From: Craspedostauros australis
Lineage: Eukaryota; Bacillariophyta; Bacillariophyceae; Mastogloiales; Achnanthaceae
NCBI GenBank assembly: GCA_026770025.1
Contig: JAMXDE010000029.1
Span: 62,001 to 126,000 of the forward strand
Length of the DNA: 64,000 nt
Direction: 5' to 3'
Shown: positions 1 through 10,572 of the stretch, piece after piece
How the letters are laid out: each line of letters starts with the position of its first letter
Position numbering within the stretch: the first letter of the stretch is position 1
Notes under the pieces: model-generated
What the model was told of the DNA's origin: nothing
Database searches by the model: none
Seen by the model: only the letters and a program-made list of their open reading frames with translations
Position numbers and translations under genes: made by a program

Positions 1-671
1 TCAAGAACACAGGTCATCTCTGACTCTGCGTTGCTGTCAGCGATGTACGCCATGGTGAGGAGTCCAGTTTTGGCCATGTGATTACGCACCAGGCGTATGA
101 ACTGCTGGATGTTGCCTCCCTTCTTGAACTTGTCGGTGAGTCCTTGCTCTCGCTTGGACTGGTTGGTGGAGTCAGCACCGTTGTGGAGAATTCTCTGTTG
201 TTGAGAGTTGGTCCACCTGGTCTGTGACTCGTCTTGGAGACCGGTCCACGACGCATTTGGTGCGCCTGCGGTCCAGGGTACCCAGTTGCGTCCTTGCTTG
301 AGGATACCTCCCATGATGGGGACGGTTGGTTTCCCAGAGAGGTCGTCGTCGTCGTCGTCGTCACTGTCCTCACCTGACTTTCTGCTCTTCTTGGGCATGG
401 GTGTTTCCATGTCGAAGAGGCTGTCATCAAGGAAGGACTGGTCCGTCCGGGCTCGTGTGGCGCCGACTGATCGGCTGCGCCCGAGACCGGAACGGCTTGG
501 TGTCGCGGTGGTTGTTGCTGCTGCTTGGGCAGTGACTACAGCCGCGTTCGCTGCTTCTGCAGCGGCTTCGGCCGCCAACGTCGCCTGTGTGAGGCGGGCG
601 TTCTCGATCGTGATCGCTTCGAGCTGCGCTTGCAGCTCTTCCAGCGTGGCAGGGGTTGTCTCTTCCGCCAT
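1..671 (-). CDS. Partial gag-like retrotransposon protein, runs off left edge
   Basis: An open frame starts at ATG 671 and continues without a stop to the window edge (about 223 codons seen). The N-terminal third is an Ala/Glu/Gln-rich helical stretch beginning MAEETTPATLEELQAQ. A basic segment and a run of seven Asp follow (encoded by the GTC repeat near 344-361). Next is a more structured part with KFKKGGNIQQFIRLVRNHM and LLTMAYIADSN. This order, coiled N-terminus then a globular part with a xFIRxVRxH-like helix, resembles gag of copia-type LTR retrotransposons in diatoms, but no protease or reverse transcriptase lies inside the window. The upstream candidate primer-binding site near 1081-1100 supports the orientation. 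It could instead be the first exon of a host gene. A long plus-strand frame over the same bases is its antisense shadow. Confidence 0.5.
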   Translation of the reverse strand, partial: MAEETTPATLEELQAQLEAITIENARLTQATLAAEAAAEAANAAVVTAQAAATTTATPSRSGLGRSRSVGATRARTDQSFLDDSLFDMETPMPKKSRKSGEDSDDDDDDDLSGKPTVPIMGGILKQGRNWVPWTAGAPNASWTGLQDESQTRWTNSQQQRILHNGADSTNQSKREQGLTDKFKKGGNIQQFIRLVRNHMAKTGLLTMAYIADSNAESEMTCVL

Positions 672-1080
672 GATGGTTAGCGGGGACTTCTCGAGTAGTC
701 TTCGGACGTCGAGGGAATCGATCTGTTTGCCTTCTCTTGCTCTTGCTCGACTTCACTTCGTTGAGAAGGTGTGCACTGAAGTTCGATGCAGGCTTTGAGA
801 GGCTCGTACTCGGTCAGCGAGTGCGGTTATAGCTTGCTTTAGCAGAGGCTACTGAAGCTCGACCTTGGGTCGCTTACCTTCAGCTGGGACTTTTGTCCTC
901 TTGAGTGGCTCGGTTTTCGAGCGTTGGTAGTCTGATTTCAAATCAGATGCATGCGATGAGGACTTCGTCCTTTGTTGGAAGCTCGGTCTGCGAGCTGTGC
1001 CTTTTGGCTTGGTCTCAGAGAGACTCTTGCGATTGGTTGGCAGAGGAAGATGCTCGGTGGAGTTGATTTGAGAGTATTTG

Positions 1081-1100
1081 GCAACCACTCGCAGCTACCA
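1081..1100 (-). other. Candidate retrotransposon primer-binding site
   Basis: On the minus strand the sequence reads CCTAAC followed by TGGTAGCTGCGAGTGG. TGGTAGC is what an initiator-Met tRNA 3' end (GCTACCA) would pair with in a copia-like element, and it lies about 410 bp upstream of the gag-like ATG at 671. An LTR would then end near 1101. I could not find its matching 5' end (TG...CA) or a second LTR, so the element boundary is open. Confidence 0.35.
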
Positions 1101-4097
1101 GTTAGGATTCGGGCGTAGTTGGCGCGAATCGGTGGAGAATGTCTCTTGAGTCTGCCAGCTTCGGGATAGCCGTGTGATGCAGTTCAAGAGAGGTGTACTA
1201 ATTGAAGAGTTATAACTTGTAACGATGAGAAGTAGAGTGCTTTGTAGCTAATCCTTGTCTGTGTTTATTATGAGTTAGCTTGTAGTGTTCATAGGGTGAA
1301 GAAACGATGTCACACAACTTGGCGAGACCCTGCACTGATGTACTTGGTTCAGTGCTACAGGGTATACAGTCATTACAGCGCCTTGCTCTCCACACACGTA
1401 GATACACTGCAGTGTAGATCATGGCTCATGGCAGTGACGACCATGAAGCAGTGGCTGTGGTTGGAGCTGGCTCTCGGATTCCATTGCTTGAGTTGAAGCA
1501 GGTTGGATACATGCGTTAAGACTACGGCAGTGGTGCAGTAGTCGTCAGCATGGAGGGAATCGAGGTATGTTGTAGTAAAAGGATCTGAGGAGCATATAGT
1601 TCCCAAGGTGAATTGTGAGTCAGGTCGGTCATGTTTGAGTCATGATGGATTCGTGAATGGAGGAGAGGAAGGAGGAGAAAAAGATTTGGTGGTCGATCAA
1701 GTCGGAAGATTTCGCGCCAAAAGCAAGAATTTCTCCCATCTGGTTGATACCGTATCCGGTAATAGTCTGTCCCTCATTGAATCTCAACTCTGTTCATCTC
1801 TGCCAAGTTGTTTCTTCCTATTGGTGGGCTTAGTGTTGCTATGCCCTCCATCCTTTCGCAACCATCCTTTTGTTGTTGCGCCTCTCTTCATCTGCTTCGT
1901 GAGACAGGTGATTGCTGTTGCCTTCTGATGCCGCGAGACCTTGAGAAAATCTGCGATTTTGGCTTCTTGCGATTCCGTGGTAGTTGGGGATGGTGTGGTG
2001 GGCTTAGTCTTGTTGTTGACACGCGCAACAGCGACAGAGTGATGCTGGGGAGAAAGGAGGGAAGGCTGAGCAAGGCCACCATCAGTGCGAGTCCGCGCGA
2101 AGGTAACGAGGCTGTGTGGTGTGCACAGATCCTCACGAACGATGTACATGTGCCCTCTGGACATCACTGGGGTCACCATGACCATCTCCACCTCTCCTGG
2201 TGCAAGAGGCCCATCACGTTTGATCGTAGCACCTTCAACAGTCAGCTTCATCAGCGACTGGACATAGCACACACCGAGGTCATGAACCCTGCCACGTGAG
2301 TCCGTGTGGGATGTCATGTTCACACAGTCACCAGCGAGCATCATGCTTGCGAGCTGAAGATCACAGTGATTGCAGGATGATGTGAACTTTGTTAATGGAG
2401 GCTGCAGTGTACTTCAAAGGGGCGTCGCGACTCACATCAGAATCACGAGGACAGCGACACAGCGCATCGCATCATCAGCCATCGAAGCACAGGACGGCGC
2501 AGCGCGTCACAAGGGGCATGGGCAACATTGGATGATCACAAGGTGCATTGTATCGTCCACTCTCTCCAATGTGGAGGGTCACAGTCATTGTACATTGTTG
2601 CAAAAGCAATGGCTACAAGCAGCAGAGAATCAACAGCCGGTCGTCCCAGATGCGCAATGTTTCCGTTGTCCATTTTGTGAGGTCAGTTTTGTTGTTGTGG
2701 AATGGAGGCGCAATTCGGGACTCGCAAAGTGTTCCCATTGATGGGCACATTCGGTAGAATTGTGGTTAATCTCCACGTCCCCCAACAGCAAAAACTGTTT
2801 GAGAACACCAAACACAACACAACAACACGACAATGGAGAAACACAACAAAACTCCTCAAGCGCCGCCGAACGGCATCATCGGCGCCGCGATAACCATCGG
2901 TCCGGTGCAAGATCTGAGGGCATAGGCGGAACCGCCATGTAAATCTTGGTAGACGAGCGAGAGGGGGATGCCATCGTGGTTTATTTGGGACCGTGGCAGG
3001 CCCACGCGCACACGACACGATTCGGAGGAAAATATGCTCATTGGATATGGTCTCTGCCTGGAATGCACAAGCCATTCCAACAACCATGGATGGGCAAGAT
3101 TCATCCAAGAGGATGCTATGAAGATTCACACGAAGTTTGAGGGTCAGGGGTGGCCTGGAAGGTGCCCTCCGCAAGAAACAAGTGGAGGGCAAGAGTTTTT
3201 TGGTGGGTGGCGGCAGACACATCACGTGACTTCGCTGGTGATGGGTGCCATTGACAAGTCACCCAGATCGCCAAGCCACCCATTGTAGATGTGTTCAAAA
3301 TCAAATCAGGAACAAGGATATGGAGGAGATTCCGAGTAGGATTGTCTGGAAGAGGCTGCAAGGCGGTATGCACACAAAATGGTGTTTTTGGGGTGTCGCA
3401 AAAACTCCATGGTGGCATCAGCACATGGAGATGTGCCTTTGGAGGTATGAGCGCCCCACCCATTCTGAACACATCAGTGTGTCGCCAGAGAATGTGGGAA
3501 CGCATGAGGGGCATGTGGAGGATCTGCAAGGATCGTATCGACGAGATACGGATCCAAATACGAACGGCATCCGTGTCGGAATCCGGTGTTCGAAATTTCT
3601 GCGTTTCAGTGCAGGGAGGCTTTGGAGTGTGAAATGGACATTGGACTCGGAGCGCTTCATGGAGTGGATAGATGGGGGGTGTGCGGAGCTAATGTGGTGC
3701 GCAGATTGTAAAAATGCCAGGGATGATAATGATGATCATGGGTGCTGAAGGTAGGGCAGCATGGTGCCATCGAGAATTTTTCGCACCCACCACCTGACTG
3801 ACAGCAAGCCAAAAGGACATTAAAAATAAAGTTCATACAAAATTAACTTCGATATTCAGAATAAACGATAGCCAAGCGTCCGAATGAACTGTCTAGTTTT
3901 AATTTTAATGGTGTGGTGTTGAGATATAGCATCATAAGCAGTTGTTTGGATGGTTTTGGGTGTGCTCTATTTTAGTCTACTTTATCACGACTCATCACGA
4001 GTAAAACTAAAAAATAACTCCACAACTAGTGCTATCGTGACCCATTTTACATTTCGTGCAGCTCGTACAATAGTTGGCAGGTAGGCAGCAGCTTACT
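1101..4097. other. No supported gene; possible LTR remnant and unexplained sequence
   Basis: This 3-kb stretch has several open frames on both strands but none with a recognisable domain. The most protein-like is a minus-strand frame at 1784-2344 (186 aa; a plausible globular N-terminal part, then a Thr/Pro/Lys-rich tail). It has no family I can name and could be a degraded transposon frame. The part nearest 1101 would be LTR if the primer-binding site is real. The last 300 bases are AT-rich 3' flank of the next gene. Confidence 0.5.
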
Positions 4098-6619
4098 CTA
4101 GAAGAAGTTGACGATGACACCTCCCGCAACGACGGAGGCTGCACCGAGTCCGAGGGACATGGACGTTGCGGCGGATGTCGGGCTGGATGTTCCCAGCCCA
4201 CGAGATTGGTTGTCTGCCGGGCTTTCGGTTGGCACGGCACTGTTCGCGACGATTGGCATGGTGGTCGGCATATCTGAAGGGGACGTTGAGTTTGCCATGA
4301 CTGTCGGCATGTCGGTGGGGGTTGCTGTGGGAGAACTTGTGGGTGCGTTGGAAACCGTGTGGGTCGGCAAAGAAGACGGCACTTGGGATGGGAGATCGGT
4401 GAAAACGGAGTCTGGCTCGGGTGTGTCTTCATTTCCGCCTACGTCACATTCGAGAATTACGTCGCAGAGTCCTGCGGCCACCATGCTTCCGTCGCCGGCT
4501 GGGCAGTTGAAAGAGAACGAAGGGGAACTGTAGAAATTGGATTCTTCGTCACATCGGGTTGGCACACAGTCGAAGCAGGTGACACCATCCGCGGAGATTG
4601 GACAGGAACCGTCCTTCTTGACAGGTATGCTGTAACAGAGTTCATTGATGCCCATGCCAGCATTGCTCTGGCAGAGAGTGGACTGGAATGTCTGATCGCC
4701 GAAGAAGTTGTATGTGATTGTCTGGTCGCAGGTGGGATAAGTGCACACCATGCTGCCGTCCAACGGTTGCACGAGCCCGCCCGTGGCGTTGCGCGTCATC
4801 AGCGAACAGTCGCAACCATCGTCTTCGTAGCACCCTTCGGCAGCGCCGGGGCCGCACGTGACCTTGCTTGCGAGGGAGAGGAAATCACATGTGTTTCCGG
4901 TGAGCCCGCTGCTGCAGACGAAGCTGAACTTGTTGGGCGTCCCGGCATAGTATGGGCAATCGTCAATTGGTTCGCACGTGCATGATTCTCCATTGACGGT
5001 TGGGCACGTGTAACCATCCTGAGTGTTTTTGTAGACAAAGTTCCCGTAGGCTGTGTAGTACTCAACCTTGATACTGTAGGCGACGGCCGTGTTGTTGACC
5101 AGAGTGAACTCGCTTGAGTCGCAGGAACCCTGGCAACTGCCGGATCCTGTGTATGTCTCACGGTCGATGCCAGAGCAATCGCAGTCTTCTTCGTCGTCGC
5201 AGAAGTAGCCAAAGTTGCGAGGCGCATTAAATATGCACGCGTAGTCGACGAAACCGACGCTGCGATTGTAGAAACCGTCGACGATATAGATGGTGGTGTT
5301 GTCAGGACAATTATTGACATACGATATGCAACTGAAGCTTCCTACTCGCATTGCACACAGGATAGAAACGGTCGATCATGCAGCAGCAACGCAATGAGCG
5401 AGGGAGCATCAGTCGTCGACGTTAGAAACAGGAAGAAAGGATGAAGAAAGTGGCAAATTGGGTGAGGCCGAGGATGCATGGGACTGCAACAGAAAGTGCA
5501 GTCGAAGCACAAGCGACAAGGCGTGGGACTTGATGATGCGACGCTCTTACCTGAGCCAGACAGATCGTCAAGGACGCCGGTGTCGCAGTTGCACGTCTCT
5601 GCGAAGAAATTGCATGTGTTGATGGCGGTGTAGTCGCAGAATGGCGCTTCTTCGTTGACCTGTGCGGTTCCATCGCCGTAGAAAGTCGCACCAAAGTTGC
5701 GGCACGCGGCGGCGCAGTTGACAGTTGCAGACTGGGTGTCGGGATCGAAACCCGGAGCTGGACAGTCGCATGAGCTGGGCAGGAATGGGTTATCTCCGAT
5801 GATGGGGAAGGGGCCGCAGAGCCTGTCGAAGATTTGGTACGCCTGAGAGGGCGGGTCCACGCTGAGAAGCCTGTCCACGATATCAGGTGGGGAGAAATTG
5901 ACCATGAGAGTACCCATGAAGGCGTCGCCTTCGCAGTATAGGCTGACGCTGTCAGTTGCGAAGTTGAAGGCGTTGACATCGAGGGGGCATCCCGTGCACT
6001 CGATGTTGGGAAATTTGGGGAAGCCACAGTAGCCATTGAGACTGACGAGCGCGGCATCTACTCCGTTCTGCAGATTGCGATCGTGGTGGGCGGCAGCACG
6101 GCGTTGCACATTGTCGTCCTTGCTTGCCGAGATGGAAGCTGGAGTCTGCACGCACAATCCGCTGTTGGCATCAGCTGTCAGCAACGGGATGCAGGTGAAG
6201 TCGGCGGGGCATCCGGAAGCCGCTGACAGGATTCCTGTGTCGGTGGTCTGTGCCACAGTTGGATCGCACTCTACCTTTGCGAGGCTTGGAGCCTTCTTGG
6301 CCTTGTTGGAGGGGGCGTTCTGGAGGTCCACCTTTTGGGCAGTCTTCTCGTAGAGACCCATGAACTCAGGGCCTTTCGGCTTGTTTGGGACCTTGGTTTT
6401 GAGCTCCTCCCTGATTTGTTTGGCGAAGAGGCGGCCGTCTTCGGCGACCTGATCGCGGGTCTTGGTGCTCTGCCGGCCCCAGATCTTGTTGACGTTGCGG
6501 CTGCCGCTGCGGTCCTTGCGGGAGATGCGCTTGCTGCTCTCAGCATCCGCGCGTCCCATGGCGCCGCTGATGACCAGCGACAGCTGGGTGAAGAAGCTGA
6601 TGGATCCTTGGAAGTGCAT
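4098..6619 (-). CDS. Secreted Cys-rich protein with Pro/Thr/Ser stalk and GPI-like tail
   Basis: Two exons, 6619-5551 and 5341-4098, joined across a 209-bp GT-AG intron (donor GTAAGAG, acceptor TAG), give about 770 aa. ATG 6619 is chosen because it opens directly into a hydrophobic signal peptide (MHFQGSISFFTQLSLVISGA); the frame is open further upstream but that part has no secretory signal. The mature protein has a basic Lys/Ser/Pro segment (residues about 30-110), then many cysteines, often as CDC, CNC or CTC pairs, and several N-x-S/T sites. The last 130 residues are a Pro/Thr/Ser stalk with PTSSPT and TDMPT units, ending in a Ser/Ala-rich segment and a hydrophobic tail (LGLGAASVVAGGVIVNFF), as in GPI anchoring. 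Stramenopile cell-surface and wall proteins share this plan. The ligand or activity is unknown. Confidence 0.75.
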
Positions 6620-7938
6620 GGTGTCGTTTGTGTGCTTTGCTTTGCGTTTGCAGGTTCTTGTCTCTGTGTGTTGGATGTACTTGCGATCTGTGCTCTTTCG
6701 ATTTTGTGTCAGAGTGTTGCTCCACTGTCTTGCTCTTGAGAGATGGCTGTATCCGCAAACAAGTGCGCCGAGATGCGCGGATTGTGGTTTGCCAAACAAG
6801 AACGGATGTGCGTGCACTTCCGCTAGTTGTCTTGGCGTCGCACCAACGTGTATCTTCCGCTTTGTCCATCCAAAGAAAAGCACAAGGTGACAACAGATCC
6901 TTCGTCGGAGTTGTTGGCCGCACGCGTGCTCGTGTGCTCCAAGTTGCGCACAACATCACACACAAAGATCGCAAAGCTCCCGAGCCAAACGGAGTCAACG
7001 GCACGAGCGAAACACGAAACAAAGAACAACAATCACGGACAAGGAGGATCACAGAGACACGACACTTTGAACACAGGTATCCACCACGCGCTCGCACGGC
7101 GATCGGAAATTGCGAGGTTTAAATTTTGATATTTCGGTGATGTCCTGGTGGCGACAAACGACAGAGTGCATGGCGTGATTTGTCATTGGAACTTCCAGCC
7201 ATCGGCATCTTGCCCAATCAATCAACGCACAAACATCCTTGACGTTGTCGAGCGTCAGATTGTGTCGCTCGGCAATCTGTTCTCTAACGGCCGAATCTTC
7301 TTCAGATTCGTCAGTTTCGTCAGCAAACTTCCTCGTTGTTCTCAGAGGCGCGACTGTGTTGCAACTCGCTCAAAGATATTTGGGTCAGACGCGCAAACAC
7401 CAGTCCGTGTCGTTTGGTTTCTCTGCGTACGACATCACACGTAGAACGTTGCGGTAATTCACTATTATCTGTATAATCTGATATCATCGAAAAACTTGTT
7501 GATTGTTCTTTGAATTGGACGTTATTTATGACGCTACCGTTGTTGAAGTCGATCGAATCAACTATTTGAACACAACATGGGAATCCGGAATCTCGGAAGC
7601 AGATCGAAAGCTGATGAACCCAGCAACAGGTGAAGAATGCTGAAACAACCACCAACAAACGCCACGATACGAGTGGAGACAACTACAACGATGACCATGG
7701 CGCAAGCCGCCGTGGTGGGTGTTTGGACAATGCGGATTCCGGACGACGGCGGAAGGAAGCCCACACAGAGATCTTTTCCGGTTGGATAGCACACAACCCA
7801 CCACGCCACACCAACAGCACCAACAACAGCATATAAATACCCACAGGCATACTCTGGAGCAGCGACCATCGCAGTGTTGGACGCATCGATTGAGATCAAC
7901 AGCTACTTAGACGACGATACGAACAAGACAGAGACATC
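6620..7938. other. Divergent promoter region between the surface-protein gene and CCT7
   Basis: The flanking genes start at 6619 (-) and 7939 (+), so these 1.3 kb must hold both promoters and 5' UTRs. Apart from the TATA-like box at 7832 I see no repeat, RNA gene or convincing reading frame. Confidence 0.6.
7832..7839 (+). promoter_or_regulatory. TATA-like box upstream of CCT7
   Basis: TATAAATA lies 107 bp upstream of the CCT7 ATG, in the right orientation and at a plausible distance for a TATA box followed by a short 5' UTR. No transcript evidence is available. Confidence 0.4.
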
Positions 7939-10188
7939 ATGTCGATGAAGCCAGGCATCATCCTTCTGCGAGAAGGAACCGATTCCTCGCAGGTGAGCGT
8001 TATGCCTGGGATCATGTTGCGGCTGTTACTTGTGTTGCGTCTGTGTCATGCGTCTGTGCCATGCGTGTGCTTCCGTAATGCTGATGCTGATGCTGATAGC
8101 ATTCACAGTGAATGAGCGAGGGGAGGGGACGAATGAGATCAAGGCTGAGACTGGGCTTGTGGATGGCCAAAAGAATGACGACAGCAATGACAACAACATG
8201 AACACTTGCGATTGCGATGGCCACGATGGTCTTGTTGCAACTGCATGACTCAATCGCACAATGCATGTCTCCTGCAAGTGCCATGCAGAGGGCACGACAC
8301 TCGACTCCATTTATCTACCCGCACACTCACACTCACATCCAAACCCGCCGCCCCAATGCAATGCACTCCAATGGAATTCAATGGAACGGAATAATACACA
8401 CCATTATGCCATTTGCGCTAAAAATCGAAATCGAATGTCGGAATCATGACAAAGTAGGGAACACCACAACTCGTCAGCAACATCAATGCCTGCCAGGCTG
8501 TCGCCGACGCCGTCCGCACAACCCTGGGACCCAGAGGAATGGATAAGTTGGTGGCAGGCGGAGCCACGCAGAACACGGTCACCATCAGCAATGACGGTGC
8601 CACCATCATGAAGCTCCTGGAGATTGCGCATCCCGCAGCCAAGACTCTCGTGGATATCTCCATGAGTCAGGACATGAGCGTCGGGGACGGAACTACTTCC
8701 GTCGTTCTGCTCGCCGCCGAGTTGCTCACCAAGTGCAAGCCGCTGGTCGAGGAGGGCATGCCACCGACACGCATCATGCAGGTGCTGCGAGAGACGGGCC
8801 GCAAGGCTGTGGCGCACGTTCAAAAGTGCGCGGTGGCACCCAACCAGGAAACCATGTTGCTCAAATGCGCCAGCACGGCGCTCAACTCCAAACTCATCTC
8901 CAGCCACCAGGACCTCTTCTCCCCCATGGTGGTGAAATCAGTCACGCAGTGCTACGAAGCCGGTAAGATCGACCACGTCAATGACCTGGTCGCCATCAAG
9001 CAGGTCCCAGGTGGTGATGTGCGATCCTCCTTCATGGTGCCCAGCGGTGTTGCGTTCCCAAAAACATTCTCGTACGCTGGATTCGAGCAGATGCCAAAGC
9101 ATTTCACAACTCCCAAAATTCTGCTTCTCAACGTCGAGCTAGAACTCAAGAGCGAGAAAGAGAATGCCGAAGTGCGAATCTCCAATCCGGAGGATTACCA
9201 ATCCATCGTCGATGCAGAATGGCAGGTCATATACGACAAGCTCGATCAGTGCGTTGCGTCGGGTGCCAACATCGTGCTGAGCAAGCTCCCCATCGGTGAT
9301 CTTGCCACACAGTACTTTGCGGACAGAGGCTTGTTCTGTGCAGGCCGCGTTCCGGATGCCGATCTCAAGCGTGTGGCGCAGGCCACCAACGGCGTGGTGC
9401 AAACCACGACAAACGGTCTCACAGAGTCCGTTCTGGGAGCATGCGGAAAATTCGAGGAGAAGCGGGTGGGCGATGAACGATTCAACCTCTTCACGGAATG
9501 TCCTTCGCATTTGACGTGCACCATCGTACTTCGTGGAGGAACTGAGCAATTCATCGCAGAATCGGAGCGCTCCATCCATGATGCCCTCATGGTGGTGCAG
9601 CGGGCCATCCAATCAAAGACCATCGTTGCCGGAGGTGGTGCCATCGAGATGTCGATCGCCGAGCTGCTCCGCCAGTTCGCGCTCACGGTCGAAGGCAAGG
9701 AGCAGCTGATAGTGACGGCATTCTCAAAAGCGCTCGAAGTGATCCCCCGACAGCTGTGTGACAATGCCGGTTTGAGCGCAACCGACGTGCTGGCCGCGTT
9801 GAGAAAGCAACATGCGGCGCACTACAGGCAGCAGCAGGACAGCGGCACAGACGAATGCTGCTGGTACGGTGTGAATATTGAGGAGGGCGGCATCGTCGAT
9901 ACCTTCGAGCTTGGCGTTTGGGAACCCAGCGACAACAAGTTCCATTCCCTGGAGGCCGCGACGGAAGCCGCTTGCGTGATTCTGTCAATCGATGAGACTG
10001 TGATCGCGCCACCATCGCAAGACCCAGGCGCGCAGGCCACCGGCATGATGAGCGGAGGCGGGGGCGGCAACGCGGGAGCCATGAGCTCCATGATGGGCAA
10101 CGCCATGGACATTGCCAACAGCAGCGGACCAAGAAGCGGGCAGCTCGGACCTGGCGTGTCCTACATGAAGGGCAGAGGTGGAGCCTAA
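7939..10188 (+). CDS. CCT7: Chaperonin TCP-1 (CCT/TRiC) subunit eta
   Basis: CCT7 is one of eight paralogous subunits of the cytosolic TRiC ring, which folds actin, tubulin and other proteins using ATP. Exon 1 (7939-7992) encodes MSMKPGIILLREGTDSSQ. A 465-bp GT-AG intron follows (7993-8457), and exon 2 (8458-10188) continues with GTPQLVSNINACQAVADA, giving 594 aa. The group II chaperonin signatures are present: TLGPRGMDK near residue 40, NDGATI near 63, the nucleotide-binding GDGTTSVV near 94 and VAGGGAIEM in the C-terminal equatorial half. The short first exon with GIILLREGTD is typical of the eta subunit and separates it from the other seven. The C-terminus is a Gly/Met/Ser-rich tail ending in GRGGA, slightly longer than usual for the family. 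The reading frame is intact throughout. Confidence 0.96.
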
Positions 10189-10572
10189 ACCATCCGTACG
10201 ATATGTAGCATCTTGCTTTGCTCTCTCTAGAGGTGTAGTCGTACGGGTGCTGCATGACCATGAGTCGTTGACGGCATCGCGGAGTAGAGGAGGATCGCAT
10301 CTCGCTTGGTTGGGTCTCTCGTTGTCATTGTTGTTGCCAACAATCGTGTTTGGATTCTCACAGTGTCTGCTGCCGATTCGTCCGACCACAGTTGCCATGA
10401 CTGGAGGCGAAAAATTGTGCCCAACAGTCATTTGCCGCCAACGGTCACATCGTGTTGATGACGGCAAGAAGGCAAAATGCGACAGAGTTGGAGCAAGAAC
10501 GAAAGACAGGAGCATCCGCAGAGAACACAAACAAAGAGAGAAGAGGAGAGAGACATCCAACTGGAACCGACG
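10189..10572. other. Short intergenic and 5' leader region
   Basis: This is the CCT7 3' flank and the leader of the downstream glycosyltransferase. Open frames here are in a different frame from both genes and have no recognisable content. Confidence 0.5.

Noticed and set aside
208-798. 196-aa plus-strand open frame with poly-Ser
   Set aside because: Antisense to the gag-like frame; the Ser run is the complement of the Asp run.
6620-6883. N-terminal extension of the surface protein to an earlier ATG
   Set aside because: The extension lacks a secretory signal and would bury the signal peptide that starts at 6619.
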